Assembly (NCBI RefSeq): GCF_000685315.1
Contig: NZ_ARYM01000001.1
Coordinates: 248,001-312,000 of the forward strand
Length of the DNA: 64,000 nucleotides
From: Hyphomonas polymorpha PS728
Lineage (GTDB): Bacteria > Pseudomonadota > Alphaproteobacteria > Caulobacterales > Hyphomonadaceae
Reading direction: 5' to 3'
A program made the translations under genes and the position numbers. This document shows, piece by piece, positions 1 to 9,599 of this stretch (position 1 is the first letter of the stretch; each line of letters starts with the position of its first letter). The notes below the pieces were generated by a model. It saw only the letters and a program-made list of their open reading frames with translations. It had not been told where the DNA came from and made no database searches.

Positions 1-1071
1 GATCGCATTAGCAAGCTTCAGATGCGTCCGGATGCCCTTGGGCGAGAGGTCAAAGAGTTCGCGAACGGCTTTGGCGATACGGGCTTCGTCGGCCTGGCCT
101 GTGCCATGGGTGTCGACATAGATCGACAGGGGCTGAGCAACACCGATCGCGTAGGAGACCTGGATGGTGCAACGGCTGGCGAGGCCGGCGGCCACTATGT
201 TCTTGGCCAGGTAGCGTGTTGCGTAGGCCGCCGAACGATCGACCTTGGAAGGATCCTTGCCCGAAAACGCGCCGCCGCCATGGGGGGCTGCGCCGCCATA
301 GGTGTCGACAATGATCTTGCGGCCGGTAAGGCCGGTATCCCCATCCGGGCCGCCGATGACAAAGCTGCCGGTCGGGTTGATGTAGAACTTGTCTTCCGGG
401 GGGAACCAGCCCTCCGGGAGGACTTCCTTGACGACCGGCCGGATGATCTCGCGCAGCTCGTCCTGGCTGACACCGGCCTTGTGCTGGTGGGAGACAACGA
501 CGGCATTGACGCCAACCGGGCGCGAGCCTTCATACTGCAGCGTGACCTGGCTCTTTGCATCCGGCTCCAGCTGCGGGTTCTGGCCCGAATGGCGCAGCCC
601 GGCGAGCTTCTGCAGGATCTGGTGGGAATAGACGAGAGTGGCGGGCATCAGCTCCGGCGTCTCGTCGGTGGCATAGCCAAACATGATGCCCTGGTCGCCG
701 GCGCCTTCTTCCTTGAAGAGGCCCTGGCCTTCTTCGACACCCTGGGCGATCTCCGCAGACTGTCCGTGAACGTAATTGTCCACGGTCATGTTCTGCCAAT
801 GGAAACCTTCCTGCTCGTAGCCGATCTTCCTCACGACAGCGCGGGCGGCTGCATTCATTTCTTCGGGCGTGACCACGGCGCCATTATTGGTGCGCACTTC
901 CCCGGCCAAAACCACGCGGTTGGTGGTGCAGAGGGTTTCGACAGCTACTTTCGACGACGGATCCTTCGTCAGGAACAGGTCGACGATAGCGTCCGATATC
1001 TGGTCGGCGACCTTGTCGGGGTGGCCTTCGGCAACGCTCTCGCTGGTGAACTCATGGGACTTCAGGGGCAT
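1..1071 (-). CDS. metK: S-adenosylmethionine synthetase (3' end outside window)
   Basis: Makes S-adenosylmethionine from methionine and ATP in the cytoplasm. About 357 residues are visible; the C-terminus runs off the left edge (family length is roughly 385-400). Seen: the N-terminal ATP-binding signature [12 protein letters not shown] at about residue 16, the GAGDQG motif near residue 123, and the glycine-rich [16 protein letters not shown] near residue 265. The ATG at 1071 has AGGAG eight bases upstream. It lies 26 bases after purU on the same strand and is the last gene of an ahcY-purU-metK operon, so SAM regeneration and SAH removal are co-transcribed. Family assignment is very secure. 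Confidence 0.97.
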   Translation of the reverse strand, partial: MPLKSHEFTSESVAEGHPDKVADQISDAIVDLFLTKDPSSKVAVETLCTTNRVVLAGEVRTNNGAVVTPEEMNAAARAVVRKIGYEQEGFHWQNMTVDNYVHGQSAEIAQGVEEGQGLFKEEGAGDQGIMFGYATDETPELMPATLVYSHQILQKLAGLRHSGQNPQLEPDAKSQVTLQYEGSRPVGVNAVVVSHQHKAGVSQDELREIIRPVVKEVLPEGWFPPEDKFYINPTGSFVIGGPDGDTGLTGRKIIVDTYGGAAPHGGGAFSGKDPSKVDRSAAYATRYLAKNIVAAGLASRCTIQVSYAIGVAQPLSIYVDTHGTGQADEARIAKAVRELFDLSPKGIRTHLKLANAI

Positions 1072-1097
1072 TCTGGGGCTCCTAATGGGAACGGGCG

Positions 1098-1955
1098 TTA
1101 TCGGGCGAAGACGACGGTGCGTCCGGAATTGAGGAATATGCGATGCTCTGCATGGGCCTTGACGGCCCGCAGGAGCGCGATCCCTTCAATGTGGCGGCCG
1201 GTTTCGATCATGTCTTCCGGCGTGAAGGTGTGGTCGATGGTTTCAGTGGCCTGGGTGATGATCGGGCCTTCATCCAGGTCTGCGGTGACATAATGGGCGG
1301 TTGCGCCAATGACCTTCACGCCGCGCGCATGGGCCTGGTGATAGGGCTGGGCGCCCTTGAAGCCCGGCAGGAAGGAATGGTGGATGTTGATGACGCGGCC
1401 TTCCAGGCGGCGGCAGGCCTCCTCGCTGAGCACCTGCATGTACCGGGCCAGGACGACCAGTTCCGAGCGCGTCTCCTGGATGATTTCATAAAGGCGGGTT
1501 TCAGCTTGTGCCTTGCTGGCCGTCGTGACGGGCACATGAAACCAGGGCAGGCCCCAATGGGCAAAGGTGGATTTCAGGGAGTCGTGATTGGACACGATCC
1601 CTGTGATCTCGATAGGCAGTTCGCCCCGGCGGGCAGCGTAGAGCAGTGTGTTGGCGCAATGGTCCGACTTTGACACCATCAGCAGGGTAGGGAGTTTTTC
1701 ATCCGATGGCCGGATCAGCCAGTCGGCTTCAATCTCGGCCGCAAGGGGCGCCATGGCCCCTTTGACTGCGTCCAGGGATCCGCCATTGCCCGGCGGGCTG
1801 AACACCAGCCGGGCAAAGAAGCGGTTCGTCTGCGGATCTCCGAAAGTGCGTGAGGTAATGATGAAACAGCCATGCTCTTCCATCAGCCGGGCAAGGCTGG
1901 CCACCAGGCCAACCCGGTCCGGGCAGTTCAGGGTGAGGATAAAGGTTTGAGACAA
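1098..1955 (-). CDS. purU: Formyltetrahydrofolate deformylase
   Basis: Hydrolyses 10-formyl-tetrahydrofolate to tetrahydrofolate and formate, balancing one-carbon pools. An N-terminal ACT-like domain (residues about 1-85, starting [15 protein letters not shown]) precedes a formyltransferase-fold catalytic domain with [17 protein letters not shown] and the later DLDEGPII segment that carries the catalytic Asp. I place the start at TTG 1955: GGGAGAG lies about seven bases upstream, the protein is then 285 residues (normal for PurU), and the gene no longer overlaps ahcY. An ATG at 2021 would add 22 unconserved residues inside ahcY. It lies between ahcY and metK. Confidence 0.93.
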   Translation of the reverse strand: MSQTFILTLNCPDRVGLVASLARLMEEHGCFIITSRTFGDPQTNRFFARLVFSPPGNGGSLDAVKGAMAPLAAEIEADWLIRPSDEKLPTLLMVSKSDHCANTLLYAARRGELPIEITGIVSNHDSLKSTFAHWGLPWFHVPVTTASKAQAETRLYEIIQETRSELVVLARYMQVLSEEACRRLEGRVINIHHSFLPGFKGAQPYHQAHARGVKVIGATAHYVTADLDEGPIITQATETIDHTFTPEDMIETGRHIEGIALLRAVKAHAEHRIFLNSGRTVVFAR

Positions 1956-1977
1956 GGGCTGCTCTCCCGCCGCCAGA

Positions 1978-3387
1978 TCAATAGCGATAATGGTCTGGTT
2001 TGAAGGGGCCGCTGGTTTCAACGCCGATATAGGAGGCTTGCTCGCCCGACAGTTCGGTTAGTTTCACGCCCAGTTTCCCAAGATGCAGACGGGCCACTTT
2101 CTCGTCCAGATGCTTGGGGAGGGTGTAGACCTTGTTGGCGTACGCGCTGCCGCGGGTCCAGAGTTCGATCTGGGCCAGCGTCTGGTTGGTGAAGGAGGCC
2201 GACATCACGAAAGACGGGTGGCCGGTGGCGTTGCCAAGGTTCACGAGGCGGCCTTCGGAAAGAAGGATGATGCGCTTCCCGTCCGGGAAGGTGATCATGT
2301 CGACCTGCGGCTTGATGTTGGTCCACTTAAAATTCTTCAGGCCATCGACCTGAATTTCATTGTCGAAGTGGCCGATATTGCAGACGATCGCCATGTCTTT
2401 CATGGCGCGCATGTGATCGACCTTGATGATGTCCTTGTTGCCGGTGGCGGTGACGAAGATGTCAAACAGCGGGGCGGCTTCCTCCATCGTGGTGACTTCA
2501 TAGCCATCCATTGCGGCCTGCAGGGCGCAGATCGGGTCGACTTCAGAGACGGCGACACGTGCGCCCGAGCCCGAGAGGGAGGCAGCCGAGCCTTTGCCGA
2601 CGTCCCCATAACCGGCGACGAAGGCGCGCTTGCCGGCCATCATCACATCGGTGCCGCGGCGGATGGCGTCAACGAGGGATTCCTTGCAGCCATATTTGTT
2701 GTCGAATTTCGACTTGGTGACCGAGTCGTTGACGTTGATGGCCGGGAAGGGCAGTTCGCCCCGCTTTTCCATCTGGTAGAGGCGGTTGACGCCCGTGGTG
2801 GTTTCTTCCGAAACGCCCTGAATGCCGGCTTTGGTCCTGGCGAACCAGCCAGGGCTGGCGGCAATCCGCTTCCTGATCTGGGCGAAAAGGATTTTCTCTT
2901 CTTCCGATTGCGGATTTTTCAGGACCGACGGGTCGGCTTCGGCCTTTTCGCCGAGGACAAGGTAGAGCGTTGCGTCGCCGCCATCATCGAGGATGAGGTT
3001 GGGGGCGCCGCCGTCATGCCAGTGGAAAAGGCGGTCGGTATAGTCCCAGTATTCTTCGAGTGTTTCGCCCTTGTAGGCCCAGACAGGGGTGCCGCCCGCG
3101 GCGATGGCGGCGGCGGCGTGGTCCTGCGTCGAGTAGATGTTGCAGGAGACCCATTGGACGTCGGCGCCGAGCGCTTCGAGCGTCTGGATCAGCACGGCAG
3201 TCTGGATCGTCATGTGCAGGGAGCCGGCAATGCGCGCACCCTTCAGCGGCTGGCTGGGGCCGAACTCTTCGCGCGCTGCCATGAGACCCGGCATTTCCGT
3301 CTCGGCGATCGCGATCTCCTTGTTGCCGAACTCGGCCAGGGAGATGTCCTTGACGAAATAGTCCTTCGGGAGGGCTTTGGCGGTCAT
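1978..3387 (-). CDS. ahcY: Adenosylhomocysteinase
   Basis: Cleaves S-adenosylhomocysteine to adenosine and homocysteine using tightly bound NAD, relieving product inhibition of methyltransferases. The protein is 469 residues and full length. Seen: substrate-domain segments [16 protein letters not shown] and [13 protein letters not shown], the NAD-binding [13 protein letters not shown] near residue 260, a histidine-bearing [14 protein letters not shown], and the invariant C-terminal KPDHYRY. AGGA lies just upstream of the ATG. First gene of the ahcY-purU-metK operon, divergent from rfbC across 164 bases. I looked in that leader for a SAH- or SAM-type riboswitch and could not recognise a consensus core. 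Confidence 0.98.
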   Translation of the reverse strand: MTAKALPKDYFVKDISLAEFGNKEIAIAETEMPGLMAAREEFGPSQPLKGARIAGSLHMTIQTAVLIQTLEALGADVQWVSCNIYSTQDHAAAAIAAGGTPVWAYKGETLEEYWDYTDRLFHWHDGGAPNLILDDGGDATLYLVLGEKAEADPSVLKNPQSEEEKILFAQIRKRIAASPGWFARTKAGIQGVSEETTTGVNRLYQMEKRGELPFPAINVNDSVTKSKFDNKYGCKESLVDAIRRGTDVMMAGKRAFVAGYGDVGKGSAASLSGSGARVAVSEVDPICALQAAMDGYEVTTMEEAAPLFDIFVTATGNKDIIKVDHMRAMKDMAIVCNIGHFDNEIQVDGLKNFKWTNIKPQVDMITFPDGKRIILLSEGRLVNLGNATGHPSFVMSASFTNQTLAQIELWTRGSAYANKVYTLPKHLDEKVARLHLGKLGVKLTELSGEQASYIGVETSGPFKPDHYRY

Positions 3388-3551
3388 ATCAACGATCCTT
3401 TATATCTTTTTCAGCCGGTATCACGTGTGCCTCGCGGGTGCAACTGCGGGGCAGGGGGCTGCAGGCTGGCGGGCTTCAGTTTGTTGGCTGGAAGGCGGCA
3501 GCAAGCTGTGACAAAAGGCACCCGGCCGGGGATGAGCCAGGAAGGAAGCCC

Positions 3552-4109
3552 ATGTCGATTAAAGTCGAACCGCTGAAGATTGCAGATGTCTTGCTGGTGA
3601 CGCCCCAGCGCTTCAGGGATGATCGCGGCTTCTTCAGCCAGACCTATAGTGCCGCGCAGTTCAAGGCCGCGGGGATTGATGCTGATTTCGTCCAGGACAA
3701 TCATTCCTTGTCGCGTCAGGCTGGCACAGTGCGCGGTCTGCATTTCCAGGCGCCGCCCTATGCCCAGGCCAAGCTGGTGCGGGTTTTGCGCGGCGCCATT
3801 GTCGATGTGGCCGTCGACATTCGCAAGACTTCGCCAACCTATGGCAAATGGGTGAAAGCGGAGCTCTCGGCGGAGAACGGCGTGCAGATCTTCGTGCCCC
3901 GGGGATTCCTGCATGGCTTCGCAACGCTCCAGCCGGACACCGAGATCGCCTACAAGGTCGATAATCCCTACTCGAGGGAGGCTGACGGAGCAGTCCTCTG
4001 GAATGATTCGGCCCTGGCGATCGACTGGGGCATCGATGCGGCGTCGGCGATCCTGTCGGAGAAGGACGCGAGCGCGCCGGCGTTCGGCAGCTTCTCTTCT
4101 CCCTTCTGA
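3552..4109 (+). CDS. rfbC: dTDP-4-dehydrorhamnose 3,5-epimerase
   Basis: Epimerises dTDP-4-keto-6-deoxyglucose at C3 and C5, the third step toward dTDP-L-rhamnose. The protein is 185 residues, the usual length. Seen: the QDNHSLS segment followed by GTVRGLHFQ, which carries the catalytic His, and the C-terminal EIAYKVDNPYSREADGAVLW stretch typical of the cupin-fold family. The ATG at 3552 has GGAAGG upstream; a longer frame from 3438 adds unconserved residues. Its partners rfbB, rfbD and rfbA lie 32 kb away at 35.7-38.6 kb, so the pathway is split. It converges on gspH with a 17-base gap. Confidence 0.95.
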   Translation: MSIKVEPLKIADVLLVTPQRFRDDRGFFSQTYSAAQFKAAGIDADFVQDNHSLSRQAGTVRGLHFQAPPYAQAKLVRVLRGAIVDVAVDIRKTSPTYGKWVKAELSAENGVQIFVPRGFLHGFATLQPDTEIAYKVDNPYSREADGAVLWNDSALAIDWGIDAASAILSEKDASAPAFGSFSSPF

Positions 4110-4126
4110 ACGTTTGCCCGGCCTGC

Positions 4127-4573
4127 CTAGCTGCGGACAAGGCGGCAGGTCGCGGTATCAAGGGCGTAGTACTGGCGCTGGCCGGACGGGCTGACGATCA
4201 CCGCGCCCTGGCCGGTACAGACCGCGGCGGGTGAAAAGATCAGCGGGGTGGGGAAGTTGACCTGCCAGCCCTCAGGCAGTCTCCGCAGGCCGCCAGCGGC
4301 GGTGCCATCGGCCAGGACGACCAGCTGCCCGAGGGTGACCGCGCGCTCCCGCGAGCCTTCGATCTCGTCGACCAACATCCGGAACTTCGCCTGGCTATCG
4401 AACCGTTCCACCATCTCTACGGCACCTGGCACGATGATGGTGCCAGCGAGGGCAAGGATAGAGAGGCTCACGACGATTTCGATCAAACTGTAACCGGTTT
4501 CCCTCTCGGGTTGATGGCAAACCCCGTTACCGGAGGCGGCCAGCGGAGGCATATGGGGCAGCTTGCCGTCCAT
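4127..4573 (-). CDS. gspH: T2SS minor pseudopilin, GspH-type
   Basis: Probable minor pseudopilin of the type II secretion pseudopilus. The prepilin-peptidase site is G27/Y28, followed by YSLIEIVVSLSILALAG with Glu at +5. The remaining ~120 residues are globular, with two late cysteines (PAAVCTGQGAVI and TATCRLVRS) that could pair. The leader before the cleavage site is long (27 residues), and a start at M8 (4552) is possible because no clear Shine-Dalgarno is seen. Last gene of the minus-strand gspE-K-L-M-C-H arm, four bases after gspC. The H versus another minor-pilin assignment rests on size and position. Confidence 0.75.
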   Translation of the reverse strand: MDGKLPHMPPLAASGNGVCHQPERETGYSLIEIVVSLSILALAGTIIVPGAVEMVERFDSQAKFRMLVDEIEGSRERAVTLGQLVVLADGTAAGGLRRLPEGWQVNFPTPLIFSPAAVCTGQGAVIVSPSGQRQYYALDTATCRLVRS

Positions 4574-4576
4574 TTA

Positions 4577-5041
4577 TCAGTTCGCGGCTGGAAAGAGCGT
4601 AAGGGTCCGGGCCTGCCCCCCGCGTTCCAGCGTGACTTCATTGTCGGTGATCGTGGCGACACGCCATTCAGTCGAGGTTGTCTGGCCGGCAGAGAGGCGC
4701 ACCGGAAGGGGTTTGCCTTCATCGATCATGGCTATCGCCTTGCCGTTGAGCCGCGCGATCGCGATAAGCTTGAGGGGTGGTTCGGCAGTGGCCTCTGCAC
4801 CGGCAGGGCGCGCCTGTTCAGGCGCCTTGCCGAACAGGGACAGGCCGGCAAGGTCAAAGACGATCCGATCCCGGGAGCCTGAATAGTCTGCCGGCACAGG
4901 CGGGGAAGACCAGGAGGCGAGCAGGCTGTCAGCCTCCGGCATCAGGTCGACTCGCGGATCGAGGAAGCCGGCGAGGCCCGAGAGGCCAGCTGCTGCGGCG
5001 ATCGCCATGGCCGGAAGGAGGGTCTGCATCCGCGCTCCCAT
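4577..5041 (-). CDS. gspC: T2SS inner-membrane coupling protein, GspC-like, without PDZ domain
   Basis: A 154-residue protein with a short cytoplasmic tip, one transmembrane segment (about residues 8-26, LLPAMAIAAAAGLSGLAGF), a linker, and a small beta-rich domain (about 88-150, PLKLIAIARLNGKAIAMIDE onward). This resembles the homology region of GspC, which contacts the GspD secretin. Classical GspC carries a further PDZ or coiled-coil domain; here there is none. The ATG at 5041 starts one base after the gspM stop (TGAGATG). An ATG at 5029 has a closer GGGAG and may be the real start. Assigned partly from its place between gspM and gspH. Confidence 0.65.
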   Translation of the reverse strand: MGARMQTLLPAMAIAAAAGLSGLAGFLDPRVDLMPEADSLLASWSSPPVPADYSGSRDRIVFDLAGLSLFGKAPEQARPAGAEATAEPPLKLIAIARLNGKAIAMIDEGKPLPVRLSAGQTTSTEWRVATITDNEVTLERGGQARTLTLFPAAN

Positions 5042-5042
5042 C

Positions 5043-5618
5043 TCAGCCCGCCCGGAAGGGTGCTAGCCCTTCAATCTTGATGGTCACGCCGCCCGATCTC
5101 TGGGCGGCAAGCTGCACGTCTGTCACGAGCAGGTCGGGCCGCGCGGTTCCGAGGCCGGCGGCGAGCGTGTGGAAGCTTCCCGGCGGCATCTCGCCGGAGA
5201 CACTGAAACGCAGGAATGTCAGCTCGCCGCGCCGGAGCGGTTCCGGGCTGACAGTCATCTGAAGTTTTGCGACCCCAGCCTCGTTACAGAGGCCGCGCAG
5301 GGTGACCTCAAGCTGCGCGGCGCCCACGCCTTCCGATACCGCCGTCCATATGTGCCCTTCCCAGGTGGCCTGGGCGCTACGGGCTTGCTCAAGCCGCTTG
5401 GCCCAAGTCTCCTCGGCTGAACTGTCCGACAGGAGCGCTAGGTCCCCGGCCGTGCGGCGGGCCTCGACCCTCAGTGCCTCGACCGAGCCGATCAGGGTGC
5501 GCAGACCGAAGATGCAGAGCAGCAGTGCCAGGACGACCACCCCGTAGCGGGCCGCCGGGGTCATCTGGGTTTCGATGCGTGCCCGCAGGGTCGTGGCGGG
5601 GGAGGAGGTGTCGCTCAT
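5043..5618 (-). CDS. gspM: T2SS inner-membrane protein, GspM-like
   Basis: A 191-residue bitopic membrane protein: cytoplasmic N-terminus, one transmembrane helix (about residues 25-42, YGVVVLALLLCIFGLRTL), a helical stretch rich in Ala/Arg/Glu, and a C-terminal periplasmic ferredoxin-like domain. This is the layout of GspM, which pairs with GspL in the assembly platform. Start at ATG 5618 because AAGGA lies about seven bases upstream; an in-frame start at 5651 would overlap gspL. Sequence similarity in this family is weak, so the call relies on topology and on the gspL neighbour. Confidence 0.7.
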   Translation of the reverse strand: MSDTSSPATTLRARIETQMTPAARYGVVVLALLLCIFGLRTLIGSVEALRVEARRTAGDLALLSDSSAEETWAKRLEQARSAQATWEGHIWTAVSEGVGAAQLEVTLRGLCNEAGVAKLQMTVSPEPLRRGELTFLRFSVSGEMPPGSFHTLAAGLGTARPDLLVTDVQLAAQRSGGVTIKIEGLAPFRAG

Positions 5619-5647
5619 GAGTTTGATCCTTGCCTTAATCCCTGGCC

Positions 5648-6667
5648 TCAATCCTTGCGTGCCGGGTTCAGCGTGCCCCGGATCACGAGCTCTCCCGCCC
5701 GGTTGACCGAGGCCGAGCTTCCCGACCAGCGGTCAGTCCCGTCGAGCCTGGCAACCAGGTCCGGAATGTCATTGTCCGGATAATCACGGACCCGGACCTC
5801 GGCCGCGCTGCCGGAGATATCCATGAAGGTGATCGTTGCCGGTTTCTCACCCAGCGCCTGCCTGAGGTCACTTAGCGCATCGGCGAGCATCATAGGGTCT
5901 CCGGCTGCGGCCATCGCCGTTGCAAATGCAGTTACCGATTGGGCCTCCTTCTGGGCAGCGGATATTGACTGGTTGCGCTCATCAAGCAGCGCGATCTGGG
6001 CCTTTGCCTCCGACATGAAAAGTGACAGGCGCACATGGCTGCCAAGATAATACCCAAAAGGCAGGGCGAGGATAAGGAGCGCGGAGACCGCAAGCTTCAC
6101 AGGCGTGAAGACCCGCGAGATGGAGTCCCTGCCAAGGCTCATAAGGGAGAGGTCCGACCGCCAGGGGACCATCTCCACATCTGGCACCTGGCGCCAGTCG
6201 GCGTCAATTTCAGGCAGGCCATAGGCGGCATCGGCGCCGTCGACGAACTGGCGCCAGTCACCGGCTGAAGGTGGCAGGACCCACCAGCGGGTAGCCAGCA
6301 GGACGCCGCCCTCCCAAACCTGCCCTTCATAGCCCTCCGAGCACTGGACAAGCCGCGTACCGGTCGTGCCCGGCAGCCTCAGGAAGCCTTCGGGCACCCA
6401 GACTGAATGGGCCGATACCGCGCCGGGCGCACAGATCCAGGCATTGACATACCCTGCCCCAGGGCCAGGCGGGGGCTCCAGGAATACCGCCTCCCCGGCG
6501 CGCAGGTTGTTGCGGGCAAGAGCCAGGCGGGCCGCATCGAGCCCTTCCTGGGTGCGCGCCGGCATCCAGACCCGCTCGAGGCGGCAGCTTGCCCTGGGAA
6601 CCACAGTCACCTTCCCGGCAAAGCGGATCTTCGGTGGGGCTTGGTGCAGGCTGGCGATCTTATTCAT
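5648..6667 (-). CDS. gspL: T2SS assembly-platform protein, GspL-like
   Basis: A 339-residue protein with a cytoplasmic domain (about 1-205), one transmembrane helix (about 210-232, VKLAVSALLILALPFGYYLG), and a C-terminal periplasmic domain ending in an alpha/beta segment (VRDYPDNDIPDLVARLDG). GspL recruits the GspE ATPase to the membrane. It is somewhat shorter than typical GspL (about 380-400), mostly in the cytoplasmic part. The ATG at 6667 has CAGGAG upstream and overlaps the gspK stop by eight bases, implying translational coupling. An in-frame extension to 6841 is low-complexity Arg/Pro shadow sequence. Confidence 0.75.
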   Translation of the reverse strand: MNKIASLHQAPPKIRFAGKVTVVPRASCRLERVWMPARTQEGLDAARLALARNNLRAGEAVFLEPPPGPGAGYVNAWICAPGAVSAHSVWVPEGFLRLPGTTGTRLVQCSEGYEGQVWEGGVLLATRWWVLPPSAGDWRQFVDGADAAYGLPEIDADWRQVPDVEMVPWRSDLSLMSLGRDSISRVFTPVKLAVSALLILALPFGYYLGSHVRLSLFMSEAKAQIALLDERNQSISAAQKEAQSVTAFATAMAAAGDPMMLADALSDLRQALGEKPATITFMDISGSAAEVRVRDYPDNDIPDLVARLDGTDRWSGSSASVNRAGELVIRGTLNPARKD

Positions 6668-7682
6668 CAGCGCTCCTGCGGAAAACAGCGGGGCTGGGAA
6701 GGCCGGAGGTCTCCGGCGGCGGCGTGCCGGCTGGTTCGGGCCGGTCGAGCACGAGGCTCCGGCTCCACGGCGCCGCTGCCGCGCCGACGGTGCGGCTGAT
6801 CTCCACGATGCGCAGGCGGGAACGCCCGGTCTCCTCGTCATAGGCCCTGAGGGTCAGACGGCCGTGCGCGCCCGGAACGAGGGAGGTGCTCGACACGGTT
6901 GCCAGGACATCTTCGTTCCGGCGCGCCACGACCGGCAGGGCCGCGCGCAGTTCGAGTACAGCCGGTGGGCTGAAGGACCACACCGGGTCCTGCACCGTGC
7001 TGGCGGCGGTGACAAGGGAGAGGAAATCAGCAGACCCGAGGGGAGCAAACCCTTCCCAGCCATAGATGCCCGACGCTTCGGCAACCCGGCGCAGGGGCGA
7101 GTTTGGCGGCGGCGGCAGGCCGCGCAGCCGGTACTCCTGGCGCTCAGCGCCGCGGGTCCTTCGGATATTGTCCTCATCAGTGAAGTCGCGCAGGCGGGCG
7201 GTCATGGTCAGGGCGTCTTCCGTGCTGATACCGAAACGCTCCAGCAGCGCCGCAATCAGGGCGGGATCGGACGAGTTGAGGGAAACGAGGCCCGCCAAGT
7301 CGTGATATTCAGCAGTGCCCCGTACGCCCGGGCTCAAGAGGGCGATTCTCCCGCCATCGGCCCGCCAGAGGTCTTCGGCCGCCGCGGCTTCTACCTCTAC
7401 GCGGGAGGGCGCCGGCGTACCGAGGATCACCTCGGTCGCGTCACGCGCGCCGCCTGAGAGCGAAACTCCGTAGCGGACCGGCGGGCTGGTCAGGAAGAGA
7501 TAGGTCGCCCGGGCTTCCATGTTGTCGAGCGCGCGCAGGAGCTTGCGGTCGGACTGCAGGGCGACCGACACGTCCCGGGCCTGGTCGAGGGCGGCCGCTC
7601 CGATCAGGATGATCGACATGGTCGCGGCAATGAAGGCAAGGACGCCTGGAAGGATGAAGCCCTTTTCGGAATCAACCGGCAT
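6660..7682 (-). CDS. gspK: T2SS minor pseudopilin GspK
   Basis: A 340-residue protein, the largest pseudopilin, thought to cap the pseudopilus tip. The N-terminus is a short leader ending at G8, then FILPGVLAFIAATMSIILIG. It lacks the Glu at +5 that all other pseudopilins here have, which is a recognised GspK trait. A large globular domain follows, including HDLAGLVSLNSSDPALIA and a DFTDEDNIRRTRGAERQEY segment resembling the SAM-like/Ca-binding region of GspK. Start and gspE stop share a base (TGATG), and its end overlaps gspL by eight bases. Confidence 0.88.
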   Translation of the reverse strand: MPVDSEKGFILPGVLAFIAATMSIILIGAAALDQARDVSVALQSDRKLLRALDNMEARATYLFLTSPPVRYGVSLSGGARDATEVILGTPAPSRVEVEAAAAEDLWRADGGRIALLSPGVRGTAEYHDLAGLVSLNSSDPALIAALLERFGISTEDALTMTARLRDFTDEDNIRRTRGAERQEYRLRGLPPPPNSPLRRVAEASGIYGWEGFAPLGSADFLSLVTAASTVQDPVWSFSPPAVLELRAALPVVARRNEDVLATVSSTSLVPGAHGRLTLRAYDEETGRSRLRIVEISRTVGAAAAPWSRSLVLDRPEPAGTPPPETSGLPSPAVFRRSADE

Positions 7683-9442
7683 CAGTGACCACTCCCCGTC
7701 AGGTCCGGTTCGAGCGCCAGGACAGTGTCTTCGGACGATACTCTGAGCACTTCAGCCACGGTCGTCATGCCCAGCCTTGCCTTTTCAAGCCCATCCTCGG
7801 CAAGTCGGCGGTAGCCCTGCAGGCGCGCGGCTTTCTCCAGTTCCGGAACGCCGGCGCCGCGTAGGAGGGCGCTCTTGACCTCGGCGTCAATGCGCACGAG
7901 TTCGAAAAGGGCAATCCGCCCTGCATAGCCCGTCCCGGCACAGCGCGGGCAGCCTTCCCCAGCCTGCCAGGTCGCCGGCCCGGTGCGGGCGGCGATCTTC
8001 TCGGCCTCTTGCCGGTCACAGGAACGCAGCAGGAGGTCGAGTTGATCAGGCATCTCTGACGGGCGGGCGCAGTGCGGGCAGACCTTCCGGACGAGCCGCT
8101 GCGCTGCGAGTGCCCTTACGGCCGCTCCGATCTGGAAAGGCTCAAGCCCGAGATCGAGCAGGCGCGGGATCGCCAGGAGCGAGGAGTTCGTGTGCAGGGT
8201 CGAGAGAACGAGATGGCCGGTCAGCGAGGCCTGGATGGCAATTCGGGCGGTTTCCGGATCACGGATCTCCCCGATCATGATGACGTCCGGGTCCTGGCGG
8301 AGGATCGACCGGAGCCCAGCGGCAAACGTCAGGCCGATATCGGGTTTGACCTGGACCTGCGTCACCCGCTCCATGTTGAATTCGATCGGGTCCTCGATGG
8401 TAATGATCTTCTTCTGGCCGTCATTGATGGATTGCAGGCCGGTATAGAGGGTGGTCGACTTGCCCGACCCGGTCGGACCGGTGACGAGGACGATGCCGTT
8501 GGGCTGGTTTAGGACGGTGGAGAACTGACTGCGGGCAAGGCCCGACAGGCCGAGCTGGTCAAGGCTTGGCAGGGTCTTGTTTTTTGGCAGCAGGCGCAGG
8601 ACGAGGCTTTCCCCCCAAGCGCCGGGAAGCGAGGATACGCGCAGGTCGAAGGCCTGGCCCGAAATTCGTATCGACTGGCGCCCGTCCTGGGGCAGGCGAC
8701 GCTCGGCTATGTCCATGGCGGAAATAAGCTTGATACGCGTACTGACGGCATCAAACCGGCTGGCAGGCTGGCGCTGCCAGGACTGAACTACTCCGTCGAT
8801 GCGCAGCCGGATTTCGAAATACTTTTCATGCGGCTCAATATGGATGTCGCTCGCCCTGTGCTTGATGGCGGCCGCAAAGACTTGGTTGACTAGGTCGATG
8901 ATCGGGGCTTCTTCGGCCAGTTCCCGCAGCCGGGAAAGGTCCCCGTCGGTCTCGTGATCGCTGCGCTCGCCGCCCGTCTCACCCAGCAGGCTTGCGAGCA
9001 TGTCGAACTGGGCCCGCGACATCAGCCGCCAGGTGACGGTGACCGGCCGCTCGCCGGTTTCCGAAGCCCTTTCGACCTGCTCGTTAAGCGGAGGGTCTAT
9101 GGGATTGCAGGCTGCCACGACCAGCCGGCCTGCTTCGGGTGGGCCGTCCCACCAGGCAAAGCATTGCCTCGACGCAAGCCATGCCTGGGAGAGCGCCAGC
9201 TCTGCGGGCGCTTCGCTCAGGGCGCCGGGATGGCGGGGAACGTCGGCTTCATCGAGCAGGGAAATGCCCCAAGCGGCTGCGGCGCAGGCCATCAGCGCGT
9301 CCTCATCCACCGCGCCGATGCGAACGAGACAATCGAGGAATTGCCCGCCGGTCTCAGCCTGTAGCCGCCGGGCTGCCTTTATATCGGCATCAGCCACCAG
9401 CCCTTGGCTGGTCAGTGCGGTGGCGAGACTGGATGAGGTCAT
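7682..9442 (-). CDS. gspE: T2SS ATPase GspE
   Basis: Cytoplasmic secretion ATPase that drives pseudopilus assembly. It has 586 residues. An N-terminal helical GspE_N-type domain (about 1-140) precedes the ATPase core with Walker A GPTGSGKST near residue 322, the Asp box IITIEDPIEF, Walker B-type RQDPDVIMIGEIRDPETA, and a His box HLVLSTLHTNS. A zinc-finger pair CPHC and CPRC separated by about 45 residues follows, typical of GspE and PilB-like ATPases. Start at ATG 9442 with AGGAAG eight bases upstream. First gene of the minus-strand arm, divergent from gspF. Confidence 0.96.
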   Translation of the reverse strand: MTSSSLATALTSQGLVADADIKAARRLQAETGGQFLDCLVRIGAVDEDALMACAAAAWGISLLDEADVPRHPGALSEAPAELALSQAWLASRQCFAWWDGPPEAGRLVVAACNPIDPPLNEQVERASETGERPVTVTWRLMSRAQFDMLASLLGETGGERSDHETDGDLSRLRELAEEAPIIDLVNQVFAAAIKHRASDIHIEPHEKYFEIRLRIDGVVQSWQRQPASRFDAVSTRIKLISAMDIAERRLPQDGRQSIRISGQAFDLRVSSLPGAWGESLVLRLLPKNKTLPSLDQLGLSGLARSQFSTVLNQPNGIVLVTGPTGSGKSTTLYTGLQSINDGQKKIITIEDPIEFNMERVTQVQVKPDIGLTFAAGLRSILRQDPDVIMIGEIRDPETARIAIQASLTGHLVLSTLHTNSSLLAIPRLLDLGLEPFQIGAAVRALAAQRLVRKVCPHCARPSEMPDQLDLLLRSCDRQEAEKIAARTGPATWQAGEGCPRCAGTGYAGRIALFELVRIDAEVKSALLRGAGVPELEKAARLQGYRRLAEDGLEKARLGMTTVAEVLRVSSEDTVLALEPDLTGSGH

Positions 9443-9599
9443 GCATGGTCTTCCTGCCGTAAGGCGCGCAATCAGCCCCTGACTGCCCTTAATAGCCAGA
9501 GCCGGCTGCTGCGGCAAGTTGCTGGTGCAACAGGCCGGATTGACGTAACCGGGTAAGCGGCTTCAAAAAACCCCAAGTGGAGGGGCCATCAGGGACGCA
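9443..9599. promoter_or_regulatory. Divergent promoter region between the two gsp arms
   Basis: These 157 bases separate gspE (minus) from gspF (plus) and must hold or bracket promoters for both arms. I see a weak plus-strand candidate, TTGACG at about 9538 followed 17 bases later by TCAAAA, and a short TTGC/GCAA hairpin. Neither is strong enough to call a promoter with confidence, and no clear operator is visible. Confidence 0.35.

Noticed and set aside
22-1293. 423-residue plus-strand frame opposite metK
   Set aside because: Antisense to a clear metK. Long shadow frames are expected in GC-rich DNA.
3388-3551. Possible SAH or SAM riboswitch in the ahcY leader
   Set aside because: No consensus core of the SAH, SAM-II or SAM/SAH classes could be aligned by eye on the ahcY strand. 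A covariance-model search would be decisive.
2083-3576. 497-residue plus-strand frame opposite ahcY
   Set aside because: Antisense to ahcY and without a recognisable domain or ribosome site.
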